From an uncultured Blautia sp. (lineage in GTDB: Bacteria > Bacillota > Clostridia > Lachnospirales > Lachnospiraceae): a stretch of DNA of 64,000 nucleotides. The stretch covers positions 1 to 64,000 of the forward strand of contig CAKROE010000004.1 in the NCBI GenBank assembly GCA_934371915.1, given 5' to 3'. The translations under genes were made by a program, and so were the position numbers. Below are positions 51,340 to 60,346 of this stretch, one piece after another; positions within the stretch are counted from its first letter, which is position 1, and each line of letters opens with the position of its first letter. The notes below the pieces were generated by a model, which made no database searches, had not been told where the DNA came from, and saw nothing but the letters and a program-made list of their open reading frames with translations.

Positions 51340-53574
51340 TTATATTTTTTTCAGCTTTGCAAATGCTGCAAACATTTTTTTCGTACCAAAGCGGTCAAAG
51401 TCTACCGTGACCTCATAATCTCTGCCGCCTTCTACGATATCCTTTACGATTCCGACACCGAATTTGACATGGCGTACGGTATCACCGACTCCGTAATCAA
51501 GTGAATCCGCTTTGGTCACTTTGAAATTCTGCGGCTGAAATGCCTTCGTATGGAAATTCTTCTTCATCTGAAGATAGCTGTTCAGCGAGGATTTCGTCTC
51601 CGGCATCTTCGGCTTGTGTTCCTGCACAGTATGTCCGAGTTCTACCAGTTCACGCGGAATCTCACGCACAAATCTGGACACACGATTGTACTGCGTCTCC
51701 CCACGTACCATACGCTGCTGTGCACTGGTCAGTGTCAGTTCCTTCATCGCACGGGTAATACCTACATAGCACAGACGACGCTCTTCTTCCATATCGGAAG
51801 GATCTCCGGAAAAGATGCTCATGCTGCCCGGAAACATCCCGTCCTCCATACCGGCCAGATAAACATAAGGAAACTCCAGTCCCTTTGCACTGTGAAGAGT
51901 CATCAGAATCACATAATCCTGATTTTCATCAACAGAATCAATATCTGCGATCAGGGCAATTTCCTCAAGAAATCCGGACAGAGTCGCTTCACGTTTTTCA
52001 TCTTTCATGGCCTCTTCATAAGAAACTGTTTTGGAGATCAATTCATCGATATTTTCGATCCTTGCCCTTGCTTCGTCTGTATCTTCAGCTTTGAGCTCAT
52101 CCACATAACCGGTCAGATCAATGATCTCTTCAAGAAGTTCTGACACCGAATATGCCTGTGCCTTACTCTTTAAAGACTGGATAAAAGTTACAAAGCCCTC
52201 GATTTTTGACAGGCTTCTTCCGATTGACGGAACCTCCTCTGCTACACGGAGCGCATCATAAAAACTGATATTCATCATGTCAGCATAATCCTGCACTCTG
52301 CCAACGGTCGTCGCTCCGATTCCACGCTTCGGTACATTTAAGATACGTCGTACGGCAAGATCATCCGCTGCATTGTCTACGGTCTTCAAATAGCATAAAA
52401 GGTCTTTGATTTCTTTTCGTGCATAGAAATTTACACCACCGACGATCTTATACGGGATATTGGCAAGCAGACATTTTTCTTCAAAAAGTCGTGACTGGGC
52501 ATTTGTACGGTAAAGCACCGCGCAGTCATGATAATCTGCCGCACCTTCACGATGGCGTTTCGCAATATCACCCACCACATATTCTGCTTCTTCATAACCA
52601 TTCATAAACTGGCGGAAATGGATTTTCTCTCCTTCCGGGTTCTCCGTCCAGAGAGTCTTTTCTTTACGCTCGGTATTGTTGGCGATCACACCGTTTGCCG
52701 CATCAAGGATATTCTGCGTAGAACGGTAATTCTGCTCAAGACGGATGACTTTTGCATTCGGAAATACCCGCTCGAATCCTAGAATATTGCCGATATTAGC
52801 TCCGCGGAATTTGTAGATAGACTGGTCATCATCACCTACTACGCAGAGATTTTCATATCTGGATGCAAGAAGGCTGACAAACTTAAACTGTGCAGTATTC
52901 GTGTCCTGATACTCATCAACCATGATATATCGGAACCGCTCCTGATAAGTCTGCAGCACATCGTCGCAGTTCTGGAACAGCTCAACAGTCTTTACGATCA
53001 GATCATCAAAATCCAGCGCATTATTTCTTCGAAGCGCCGCCTGATATTCACGATAAACCTGTGCAGCCCTTTTCTGATTAAAATCTGCCCCGGCATTCAT
53101 CTCCATCTCATCCGGATTCAGAAGTTCATCCTTCGCATGGGAAATCTGCGCCAGAAGTGCACGCTCCTTAACTTTCTTTGTGTCGATGTTCATCTTGCGG
53201 CAGATTTCTTTCATCAGGGTTTTCTGGTCATCTGCATCATAAATTGTAAAATTATTATCATAGCCAAGGCGGTCGATGTGACGTCTCAGAATACGTACAC
53301 ATGTAGAATGGAAAGTGGATACCCACACACTGCCGCCACCGACATTACCCGCGATCCGGTCGACACGCTCCCGCATCTCGTGTGCAGCCTTATTTGTAAA
53401 TGTGATCGCAAGGATATTCCACGGATTGATTCCCTTCTCCGCAATCAGATATGCAATCCTGTGTGTCAGGACTCTGGTCTTTCCCGATCCTGCTCCTGCA
53501 AGGATCAGAAGCGGTCCTTCCGTATAGAAAACCGCCTCCTTCTGGCGCTCATTTAATGTATCATATATACTCAT
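51340..53574 (-). CDS. pcrA: ATP-dependent DNA helicase PcrA/UvrD
   Basis: Superfamily 1 3'-5' helicase for repair and plasmid/replication conflicts. Motifs: AGAGSGKTRVL (I), MVDEYQDTN (II), GDDDQSIYKFRGA (III), QNYRST (IV), TLHSAKGLEF (V) and YVGITRAMKEL (VI). The C-terminal ~60 residues carry the PcrA-type Tudor-like end (VRHVKFGVGIVKDI). Length 744 is normal. ATG at 53574 follows AGGAG by 7 bases; an upstream ATG 36 bases earlier is less suited. Confidence 0.95.
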   Translation of the reverse strand: MSIYDTLNERQKEAVFYTEGPLLILAGAGSGKTRVLTHRIAYLIAEKGINPWNILAITFTNKAAHEMRERVDRIAGNVGGGSVWVSTFHSTCVRILRRHIDRLGYDNNFTIYDADDQKTLMKEICRKMNIDTKKVKERALLAQISHAKDELLNPDEMEMNAGADFNQKRAAQVYREYQAALRRNNALDFDDLIVKTVELFQNCDDVLQTYQERFRYIMVDEYQDTNTAQFKFVSLLASRYENLCVVGDDDQSIYKFRGANIGNILGFERVFPNAKVIRLEQNYRSTQNILDAANGVIANNTERKEKTLWTENPEGEKIHFRQFMNGYEEAEYVVGDIAKRHREGAADYHDCAVLYRTNAQSRLFEEKCLLANIPYKIVGGVNFYARKEIKDLLCYLKTVDNAADDLAVRRILNVPKRGIGATTVGRVQDYADMMNISFYDALRVAEEVPSIGRSLSKIEGFVTFIQSLKSKAQAYSVSELLEEIIDLTGYVDELKAEDTDEARARIENIDELISKTVSYEEAMKDEKREATLSGFLEEIALIADIDSVDENQDYVILMTLHSAKGLEFPYVYLAGMEDGMFPGSMSIFSGDPSDMEEERRLCYVGITRAMKELTLTSAQQRMVRGETQYNRVSRFVREIPRELVELGHTVQEHKPKMPETKSSLNSYLQMKKNFHTKAFQPQNFKVTKADSLDYGVGDTVRHVKFGVGIVKDIVEGGRDYEVTVDFDRFGTKKMFAAFAKLKKI

Positions 53575-53686
53575 CAGATTTCTCCTGTCTCTTATTGATC
53601 GGTTCTTCATGCCGAACTGATGTTTTCATATCTTCTGTTATTATACATGAAAGCCCACACGGGGTAAAGGAATTTTAAAAAAACCA

Positions 53687-53715
53687 TTTACAAGTAGTAT
53701 TTGAAACTATATAAT
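53687..53715 (+). promoter_or_regulatory. Promoter of the DUF1836 gene
   Basis: TTTACA, 17 bases, TATAAT. Confidence 0.75.
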
Positions 53716-53743
53716 AAAGCATATAGGTGTCAAATCACCATTC

Positions 53744-53761
53744 TGCCTGTCTGAACAGGCA
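53744..53761 (+). promoter_or_regulatory. Perfect hairpin in the DUF1836 leader, adjoining the ribosome site
   Basis: TGCCTGT-CTGA-ACAGGCA, ending exactly where AAAGGAG begins. Expected within the first 40 bases of the message; may stabilise it or affect ribosome access. No U-run, so not a terminator. Confidence 0.55.
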
Positions 53762-53775
53762 AAGGAGATGAATAT

Positions 53776-54399
53776 ATGTCAGTTAATACAGAATCTATCA
53801 TCCACAATATTATGGAACGTATTTCCGGAATCGGCTATGTGAAGCCGGAGGACATTCCGAATATAGATCTCTATATGGACCAGGTAACTACTTTTATGGA
53901 GTCACAGCTTGCACATTCAAAGCGTTACAAAGATGACAAGATCCTCACCAAGACCATGATCAATAACTACGCAAAGAATAATCTGCTTCCTTCACCTGAG
54001 AAGAAGCGCTATTCCAAAGAACATCTGCTGGTTCTGATCTTTATCTATTACTTCAAAAACATTCTGTCGATCAACGACATCCAGACACTGCTCGGACCGC
54101 TGACCGACAAATATTTTAAATCAGATGAAAATATAGATCTCACTTCTATCTATACAGAAGTGTTCAGCATGGAAAAGGGCCAGATTGAGGCGCTCCGGAA
54201 AGAGCTTCTGGAACGTTACGAGATCGCCCAGGGTACTTTTGAGGATGCACCGGAAGAAGATCGGGATTTTCTCAAATTATTTTCCTTTATCTGTCTCTTA
54301 AGCTTTGACGTTTATGTCAAAAAAATGCTGATTGAGCAGATGATCGATGATCTCCGCGCCACGACCGATTATGATCCGAAACACAAATCCAAAAAATAA
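53776..54399 (+). CDS. DUF1836 protein
   Basis: A 207-residue helical protein. The central part (residues about 40-125) resembles a MerR-like HTH: TMINNYAKNNLLPSPEKKRYS. This is the conserved DUF1836 core, thought from its fold to bind DNA or act as a regulator. ATG follows AAAGGAG by 8 bases. Ends in a basic tail. Single gene. Confidence 0.83.
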   Translation: MSVNTESIIHNIMERISGIGYVKPEDIPNIDLYMDQVTTFMESQLAHSKRYKDDKILTKTMINNYAKNNLLPSPEKKRYSKEHLLVLIFIYYFKNILSINDIQTLLGPLTDKYFKSDENIDLTSIYTEVFSMEKGQIEALRKELLERYEIAQGTFEDAPEEDRDFLKLFSFICLLSFDVYVKKMLIEQMIDDLRATTDYDPKHKSKK

Positions 54400-54446
54400 T
54401 ATGCAGAATTTATCTTTCATACTTTCCGCAATAAAAATTACCTGCA

Positions 54447-55184
54447 TCACTGCAGGTAATTTTTATTTACATATCCGTATTTTCCAAGTCGTTCAGAATA
54501 TACTTTCCAGTAGGTACTGTCACTGGAATCTGCGATCTGTACGATATCTCCGGTATTCAGTCTGCCGATCTCATTCGCATCATCATATGCCATCTCACTT
54601 CGAAGTGCAAGATATCCGCTTGTTACCTTGACTGTCTTGCGGATCACCGGATTACGGTCTACAAGATAATCCTTATTGACATATCCGCCTTTGTCAAAGT
54701 CCGGTGCATACACCAACCAGTAAGTATCATCACTGTTATCTGCAATCTGAACAATATCTCCGGAATACAGTTTCGCAATCTCATTAGATGACTTATAAGC
54801 TTTTGCATTACGAAGTGCCAGGTATCCACTCTGCACACTGACTGTACATTCATATGAAGAGTTTGCCAGATACTTGCGGTTCACATATCCGTACTTATCA
54901 TGCTTTGATGAATATACATACCAGTAAGTACTGTCGCTCGCATCTACCAGTTCCACACTCTCGCCGGTGTAAAGCTGACCGATCTCATTCGCATCCCGGT
55001 ATGCTTTCTCTGTACGAAGTGCCAGATATCCGCTCGCAACGGTCACAGTGTACATATTCGACAGTTGTGTATCGGCATCAATTGCCTTCGGCTCTGCCAT
55101 AACCGGTACAGAAACTGCAAGCGTAAGCATCAGTGTCAGCAAAACTCTCGTGATCTGCCTGATCCATGTGTAATTCTTTTTCAT
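54447..55184 (-). CDS. Secreted protein with three SH3b domains
   Basis: Signal peptide 1-31 (ends PVMAEPK), then three bacterial SH3 domains of about 65 residues each, every one with the patterns SGYLALRT/N, NEIGQLYTGE and GYVNKKYL. No catalytic domain. SH3b domains bind peptidoglycan cross-bridges or related ligands, so it likely binds the wall. Divergent from the amidase fusion gene, about 117 bases away. ATG at 55184 follows GGGGG. Confidence 0.87.
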   Translation of the reverse strand: MKKNYTWIRQITRVLLTLMLTLAVSVPVMAEPKAIDADTQLSNMYTVTVASGYLALRTEKAYRDANEIGQLYTGESVELVDASDSTYWYVYSSKHDKYGYVNRKYLANSSYECTVSVQSGYLALRNAKAYKSSNEIAKLYSGDIVQIADNSDDTYWLVYAPDFDKGGYVNKDYLVDRNPVIRKTVKVTSGYLALRSEMAYDDANEIGRLNTGDIVQIADSSDSTYWKVYSERLGKYGYVNKNYLQ

Positions 55185-55225
55185 AGTGTAGCCCCCTTTT
55201 TCTTTCGAAGGACTCTGAACCGTCC

Positions 55226-55254
55226 TTGTCAAATTTTTTATTATAGTATATCAT
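55226..55254 (+). promoter_or_regulatory. Promoter of the amidase fusion gene
   Basis: TTGTCA, 17 bases, TATCAT, about 48 bases before the ATG. Confidence 0.55.
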
Positions 55255-55301
55255 ATATGAAGTTATTTCTGTAAAATAAATTCATCAGGAGGATACAAAA
55301 A

Positions 55302-57017
55302 ATGCGAAAATTTTTATCCCTTTTTCTCGCCGCATGCCTGTTTCTTTTACTTCCGGTCACGACCTGGGCTTCTGAAGAAACTACTTATGAAAGTGAACAG
55401 GGACAGGCCATGATCAAGGCTCCCTCTTCATCTGTGTTTGGCAGCGGAGATTCTACTGATTCAGCCGCTGATGCTGACAGTTCTGATTCTGATAATTCAG
55501 AAAACACCGGAGATACCGCTTCTTCCGGAATTGACTGGTCTGCAGCCAACACTGCCTCCCGTGCTTCTTCCGATAACTCCGGATTTACCGTATGCATCGA
55601 TCCGGGACATCAGGGCAGCTGGGTTGATATGAGTGCCCAGGAACCGATGGCTCCCGGCTCTTCACAGACCAAAAACAAGGCAACGACCGGCACCACCGGC
55701 AACTATTCCAAAGTTCCGGAATACGAAGTAAATCTGCAGGTGTCTCTTGTCCTCAAAAAAGAACTGATTTCCCGCGGCTACAAAGTCGTCATGACACGAG
55801 AAGACAACGATAAAGCGATCAGCAACAAAGAACGTGCGGAATTTGCTACCTCTGAGGATGCAGATATCACCGTCCGCATTCATGCAAACAGCGACAACAG
55901 CGCATCCGCTGCCGGAGCACTTACTATGGCACCGACCAGCGCCAACCAGTATCTTGATACAGACCTTATCGAAAAAAGTAATACTCTGGCCGAATGTATC
56001 ATAAACAGCTACTGTTCTGCCACCGGACTTGCCAACAAAGGCGTGATCTCTGCAGACAATATGACCGGTACCAACTGGAGCACTGTACCTGTTGCGATCC
56101 TGGAAATGGGATTTATGAGTAATGAAAGTGATGACATGTATATCACCGATACTTCCCACCACGAAACAATGGCTAAAGGAATCGCCGATGGAATTGATGA
56201 CTACTTCAACATCGTTGCATCTGATCTCACCGGATCCGGAGAACATCTTTCCGATCTGACTGATACACTGGAAAAGACTTATGTCAATCCACTTGAAGCA
56301 GCTAATGAAACCTGGGCAATCGCTGCCATGGATCTGAGCGATCATGCTTACAGTACTGTAAATGCAGAAGTATCCTTGCAGTCTGCCAGCGTGATCAAAG
56401 CTTTTATCATGGCTGCAGTCTTTGATAAACTCGTCTATCCTGATAATGCCACCGAACCTTCTTCTGATTATGAAAGCAGTCTGAAGCCACTCCTCACCCA
56501 GATGATCACAGTCAGTGACAACGATGCTGCAAATGAACTTGCACGCAGACTCGGTGGCGGGGATTTTCAGGAAGGTGCATCTGTCTTAAATGAATTCTGT
56601 CAGGAGCACGGCTATACATCGACACATCTCGGACGGGAATTTCTCGCTTCCAACCCGACTGATGACAATTATACAAGTGCATCCGACTGCTGCCGCCTCC
56701 TGTCCGATATTTACAGTGGCACCATGGTCAACGCCGATGCCTCCGCCGACATGCTGGCACTTCTGAAAGCCCAGACACGTACCGGCAAGATTCCATCCGG
56801 TGTTCCGTCTGGTGTGGAAACTGCCAACAAAACCGGCGAACTTTCTGCTGGTGATGGTCTCGGCATAGTCGAAAACGACATTGCAATTGTTTTTGATAAG
56901 GAGCATCCCTACGTCCTCTGTGTACTCTCTAATAACATTCAGAATAATTCAAGTGCACAGGAAACCATAAAAAATATCTCCGCGGATGTCTATCAGTATA
57001 TGATTTCCCGGAAATAA
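55302..57017 (+). CDS. Fusion: N-acetylmuramoyl-L-alanine amidase (Amidase_3) with class A beta-lactamase-like domain
   Basis: A 571-residue secreted protein. Signal peptide 1-23; a Ser/Asp-rich spacer to about residue 95; amidase_3 about 96-310 with zinc ligands in VCIDPGHQG (His), the glutamate in YEVNLQ and RIHANSD (His), and ILEMGFMSN. Residues about 320-571 are a serine beta-lactamase/transpeptidase fold: SxxK in SVIKAF, SDN in TVSDNDAANEL, and KTG in ANKTGELSAG. The three motifs are intact. The domain may cut peptide stems (DD- or LD-type) or act on beta-lactams. Such fusions are unusual. ATG follows AGGAGG. Confidence 0.9.
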   Translation: MRKFLSLFLAACLFLLLPVTTWASEETTYESEQGQAMIKAPSSSVFGSGDSTDSAADADSSDSDNSENTGDTASSGIDWSAANTASRASSDNSGFTVCIDPGHQGSWVDMSAQEPMAPGSSQTKNKATTGTTGNYSKVPEYEVNLQVSLVLKKELISRGYKVVMTREDNDKAISNKERAEFATSEDADITVRIHANSDNSASAAGALTMAPTSANQYLDTDLIEKSNTLAECIINSYCSATGLANKGVISADNMTGTNWSTVPVAILEMGFMSNESDDMYITDTSHHETMAKGIADGIDDYFNIVASDLTGSGEHLSDLTDTLEKTYVNPLEAANETWAIAAMDLSDHAYSTVNAEVSLQSASVIKAFIMAAVFDKLVYPDNATEPSSDYESSLKPLLTQMITVSDNDAANELARRLGGGDFQEGASVLNEFCQEHGYTSTHLGREFLASNPTDDNYTSASDCCRLLSDIYSGTMVNADASADMLALLKAQTRTGKIPSGVPSGVETANKTGELSAGDGLGIVENDIAIVFDKEHPYVLCVLSNNIQNNSSAQETIKNISADVYQYMISRK

Positions 57018-57052
57018 AACAGCCTCTGAATCGTTCAGACAGGCAATATAAA

Positions 57053-57103
57053 AGGAACAGGTTATCGGAGTTTACGTTGCTCCATAATCTGTTCCTCTTT
57101 TTC
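57053..57103 (+). terminator. Terminator of the amidase fusion gene
   Basis: AGGAACAG...CTGTTCCT with inner TTATCGGAG/CTCCATAA pairing, followed by CTTTTTC. Confidence 0.85.
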
Positions 57104-57131
57104 TTATGTGATCTTTCTTTGATTATGTCGT

Positions 57132-57446
57132 TTATTCTTCTGTCTTGCCTTCTGCTTCTTTTTCTTTCATTCTGGCAAATACCATCTCATAACCGTCGTT
57201 TCCGTAATTCAAAGAACGGTTTACACGGCTGATCGTCGCGGTAGATGCACCGGTCTTTTCAGAAATATCCAGATATGTGCGCTTGTCTGTCAGCATCTTT
57301 GCAACTTCAAAACGCTGTGACAGAGAAAGAAGCTCGTTGATCGTACATACATCCTCAAAAAATGTATAACACTCCTCTTTATTCTTCAGACAAAGGATTG
57401 CTTCAAATAAATGGTCAACCTCTTCTGTTCTGATTTTCTTACCCAT
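57132..57446 (-). CDS. TrpR-related YerC/YecD-family protein
   Basis: A 104-residue TrpR-like HTH protein. The DNA-binding part is LLSLSQRFEVAKMLTDKRTY, then ISEKTGASTATISRVNRSL. Family members are putative regulators; targets unknown here. Single gene next to a PHP phosphatase. Highly charged C-terminus. Confidence 0.9.
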   Translation of the reverse strand: MGKKIRTEEVDHLFEAILCLKNKEECYTFFEDVCTINELLSLSQRFEVAKMLTDKRTYLDISEKTGASTATISRVNRSLNYGNDGYEMVFARMKEKEAEGKTEE

Positions 57447-57550
57447 GATCCCTTCTCCTTTGGTTCCATTTTGTTTTAGTCTTATTTGCTGTTCTATGTC
57501 TTATTCCGTATACATCGTATTTTAACACTTTAACATGTGAAAAGCAAGGA

Positions 57551-58273
57551 CTATTTTAATGCGTTAATATACCCCCTCAACGCATTCACAGAATGATTCA
57601 CTACCAGCTCCTCCGGAAAATCCAGTTCTTCCAGAAGTCCTCTTGCCGCATCAAATTCTGCAATGTGTGTATCAAAATGTGCATCACTGTCCATCACGAC
57701 CGGAACCTGATATTTGATACAGAATTTAAGCATCTTTACATCATTCTCCCTTGCGTTCTGCCGAAACGAATCCGGTACAAGAGAATGATTATTTATTTCA
57801 AGGATCTTGCCATATTCTTTTGCCCCCTGTACAAGAGCTTCATAATCCACCTCATAACGTCCGTCATCCGGGTGTCCGATAATATTAACATATGGATTCT
57901 TCATCGCATTCAGATATGCACTCGTATTTTCCTCACGTGTTCCCGGTTTCATGCACGGCAAATGAAGGCTGGCAATTCCAATATCCATTCCCCGAAGTTC
58001 TGCTTCATTCAGATCGACTTCTCCCTGCGGATTCAGGATATTCAGTTCTGCTCCCAGAAACAGCCGGATACCATATAGTTCTCTCGGAACGGTTTTGAGA
58101 TTGTGAAAATAATAATTATAACAGGTTCCCGGCATCATCGGTGCATGCTCCGTAATTCCCAGAATCTCCAGTCCTTTATCAGCTGCGGCCTTTGCCATCT
58201 CACGCAGAGTATTATAGGCATGTCCGCTTGCAATCGTATGTGTATGCAGATCCATTACCGTTTCATATCTCAT
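57551..58273 (-). CDS. PHP-domain phosphatase/hydrolase
   Basis: Second copy of this family in the window (240 residues). Metal motifs: MDLHTHTIASGH at residues 7-18, ITEHAP, IIGHPDDG, and SDAHFDTH. It has the same ENTSAYLNAM segment as the gene at 5588-6301. ATG at 58273 after GAGG; an upstream start 51 bases earlier lacks a site. YcdX-like; substrate unknown. Confidence 0.87.
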   Translation of the reverse strand: MRYETVMDLHTHTIASGHAYNTLREMAKAAADKGLEILGITEHAPMMPGTCYNYYFHNLKTVPRELYGIRLFLGAELNILNPQGEVDLNEAELRGMDIGIASLHLPCMKPGTREENTSAYLNAMKNPYVNIIGHPDDGRYEVDYEALVQGAKEYGKILEINNHSLVPDSFRQNARENDVKMLKFCIKYQVPVVMDSDAHFDTHIAEFDAARGLLEELDFPEELVVNHSVNALRGYINALK

Positions 58274-58367
58274 ATTATCTGTCCTCGTCTTTCTTGTATG
58301 ATGTCCTTTTTCATTGTTGCGCATATCTGACAGTATACTACCTTTTTTTCATTTTGTAGATACTCTG

Positions 58368-58396
58368 TTGAATTTTTTATCCGTGTAAAGTATAAT
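58368..58396 (+). promoter_or_regulatory. Promoter of rarA
   Basis: TTGAAT, 17 bases, TATAAT, about 44 bases before the ATG. Confidence 0.75.
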
Positions 58397-58440
58397 TAGA
58401 ACAAATGTACGCATTTATGTAGTAGAATGGAGGATCTTTT

Positions 58441-59760
58441 ATGGATCTGTTTGAATATGCAAAATCAAAAACCCTTGACCGTGAATCACCTCTGGCTTCC
58501 CGTCTTCGTCCGACGACGCTGGATGAAGTGGTCGGACAGGAGCATATCGTCGGCAAAGACAAATTATTATACCGCGCTATCAAGGCTGATAAGCTGACTT
58601 CTGTCATCTTTTACGGACCGCCCGGAACAGGCAAGACTACGCTTGCCAAAGTCATTGCCAATACGACCAGCGCCAATTTTACCCAGATCAATGCCACCGT
58701 TGCCGGCAAGAAAGACATGGAGCAGGTCGTACAGGAAGCGCAGAATAATCTCGGGATGTACGGACGCAAGACCATCCTTTTTATCGATGAAATTCACCGC
58801 TTCAACAAAGGACAGCAGGATTATCTTCTTCCTTTCGTTGAGGACGGAACGATTATTCTCATCGGTGCCACGACCGAAAATCCATACTTCGAGGTCAACG
58901 GGGCTCTTCTTTCCCGTTCCATCATCTTCGAACTGAAAGCATTAAGTACCGAAAATATCCGCACGTTGCTTCTCCGTGCAGTCAACGACTGCGACAGGGG
59001 CATGGGCAGCTACGGTGCTATGATCGATGAAGATGCCCTTGATTTCCTTGCCGATATGGCAGGCGGTGATGCAAGAAGCGCATTAAATGCAGTCGAGCTT
59101 GGTATCCTCACCACCCCGAAGGGCGCAGACGGACATATCCATCTGACATTGGAGGTTGCTTCAGAGTGCATTCAAAAGCGTGTTGTCCAATATGATAAAA
59201 AAGGCGATAACCACTACGACATCATTTCCGCCTTCATCAAGAGCATGCGTGGTTCCGATCCGGATGCCGCTGTCTATTACCTTGCCAAAATGCTTTATGC
59301 CGGCGAAGATATCAAGTTTATTGCGCGGCGTATCATGATTCTTGCCTCCGAAGATATCGGAAATGCAGATCCGCAGGCACTCTCTGTCGCAGTTGCCGCC
59401 GCACAGGCGGTCGAGCGTGTCGGTATGCCGGAATCACAGATCATCCTCTCCCAGGCAGTCACCTATATGGCATGCGCCCCCAAAAGCAATTCCGCTGTCA
59501 ACGCGATCTTTGCCGCGATGGATTCCGTGAAACGCACACGCACGACCGTACCGGTTCATTTACAGGATGCTCATTATGGCGGTCACGAAAAACTCGGCAA
59601 GGGTATCGGTTACAAATACGCCCACAGCTATCCGAACCACTATGTCGAACAGCAGTATCTCCCGGACGAAATCCAGGGAGAACATTTCTATGAGCCGGGA
59701 GACCTCGGCTATGAGAAAGAAATCAGGGCTTACATGCGTAAAATTAAAGGCAGGGATTGA
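58441..59760 (+). CDS. rarA: Replication-associated recombination protein A (AAA+ ATPase)
   Basis: Clamp-loader-like AAA+ ATPase that acts at stalled forks. Walker A GPPGTGKTTLAK at about residues 60-71, Walker B LFIDEIHRF, sensor 1 GATTENP, and the C-terminal tetramerisation domain (SMRGSDPDAAVYYLAKML). Ends KLGKGIGYKYAHSYPNHYV, the family signature. Length 439 normal. ATG after GGAGG. Confidence 0.95.
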   Translation: MDLFEYAKSKTLDRESPLASRLRPTTLDEVVGQEHIVGKDKLLYRAIKADKLTSVIFYGPPGTGKTTLAKVIANTTSANFTQINATVAGKKDMEQVVQEAQNNLGMYGRKTILFIDEIHRFNKGQQDYLLPFVEDGTIILIGATTENPYFEVNGALLSRSIIFELKALSTENIRTLLLRAVNDCDRGMGSYGAMIDEDALDFLADMAGGDARSALNAVELGILTTPKGADGHIHLTLEVASECIQKRVVQYDKKGDNHYDIISAFIKSMRGSDPDAAVYYLAKMLYAGEDIKFIARRIMILASEDIGNADPQALSVAVAAAQAVERVGMPESQIILSQAVTYMACAPKSNSAVNAIFAAMDSVKRTRTTVPVHLQDAHYGGHEKLGKGIGYKYAHSYPNHYVEQQYLPDEIQGEHFYEPGDLGYEKEIRAYMRKIKGRD

Positions 59761-59775
59761 TTCCCCGCCTTTTTG
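59747..59775 (+). terminator. Terminator of rarA overlapping its stop codon
   Basis: AGGCAGGG-ATTGATT-CCCCGCCT followed by TTTT. Confidence 0.85.
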
Positions 59776-59808
59776 CTCATCATTCTTTACTTTCTCTGTC
59801 TGAGAATT

Positions 59809-60321
59809 TCAGATCAGTTCTCCCATCAGGTTTTCATAAATCTCCTGGCTCTTTTTCGGCCAGTTACGGCAAATAGCCTGCGCCGCTTCTTTCCCCGGTG
59901 CGACCAGTGTCAGATCCAGAACTGTCGATTCCTTCTCAATGATCTGGCAGCGTACCGCATGTGCACCCTGTGGTGTTGTATAATAATCTGCAGGTGTCAG
60001 GATGCGTTCCTGCCTCTGTCCACCATGACTTTGCAGATATTCTTTTATTTCGTTCTTAATTTCTCCGGACAGTTCCTTCTCAAAATAAGAAAGTGTCTTC
60101 GCTCCCTCTTCCGTCAGTTCGTAATAGGAACTGTTGGAGATCGTACGTTTCCGGAGTAATTCTGTTTCGGTCAGTTCCGAAAGTACCTTTTGCAGTTGAA
60201 AATAATCCGTGTATTCACGGTCAAGTATAAATTCTGAAATCTGAGAATTTGTCAGTGTTTCCTTTGCATGTTTCGCCATATATAAGACGATCAGCTTGTA
60301 CGTTGTGAATGGTTCTGCCAT
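59809..60321 (-). CDS. DUF4364-family protein (winged-helix type)
   Basis: A 170-residue protein. The first ~90 residues look like a winged helix (TTYKLIVLYMAKHA, TNSQISEFILDREYTDYFQL, LSELTETELLRKRT); the rest is an alpha/beta domain. The family is probably regulatory. ATG at 60321 follows GAGGTG by 6 bases. It is next in line after the radical SAM gene (26-base gap). Confidence 0.87.
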   Translation of the reverse strand: MAEPFTTYKLIVLYMAKHAKETLTNSQISEFILDREYTDYFQLQKVLSELTETELLRKRTISNSSYYELTEEGAKTLSYFEKELSGEIKNEIKEYLQSHGGQRQERILTPADYYTTPQGAHAVRCQIIEKESTVLDLTLVAPGKEAAQAICRNWPKKSQEIYENLMGELI

Positions 60322-60346
60322 TTCAGTCACCTCTTTCTCATACTTC

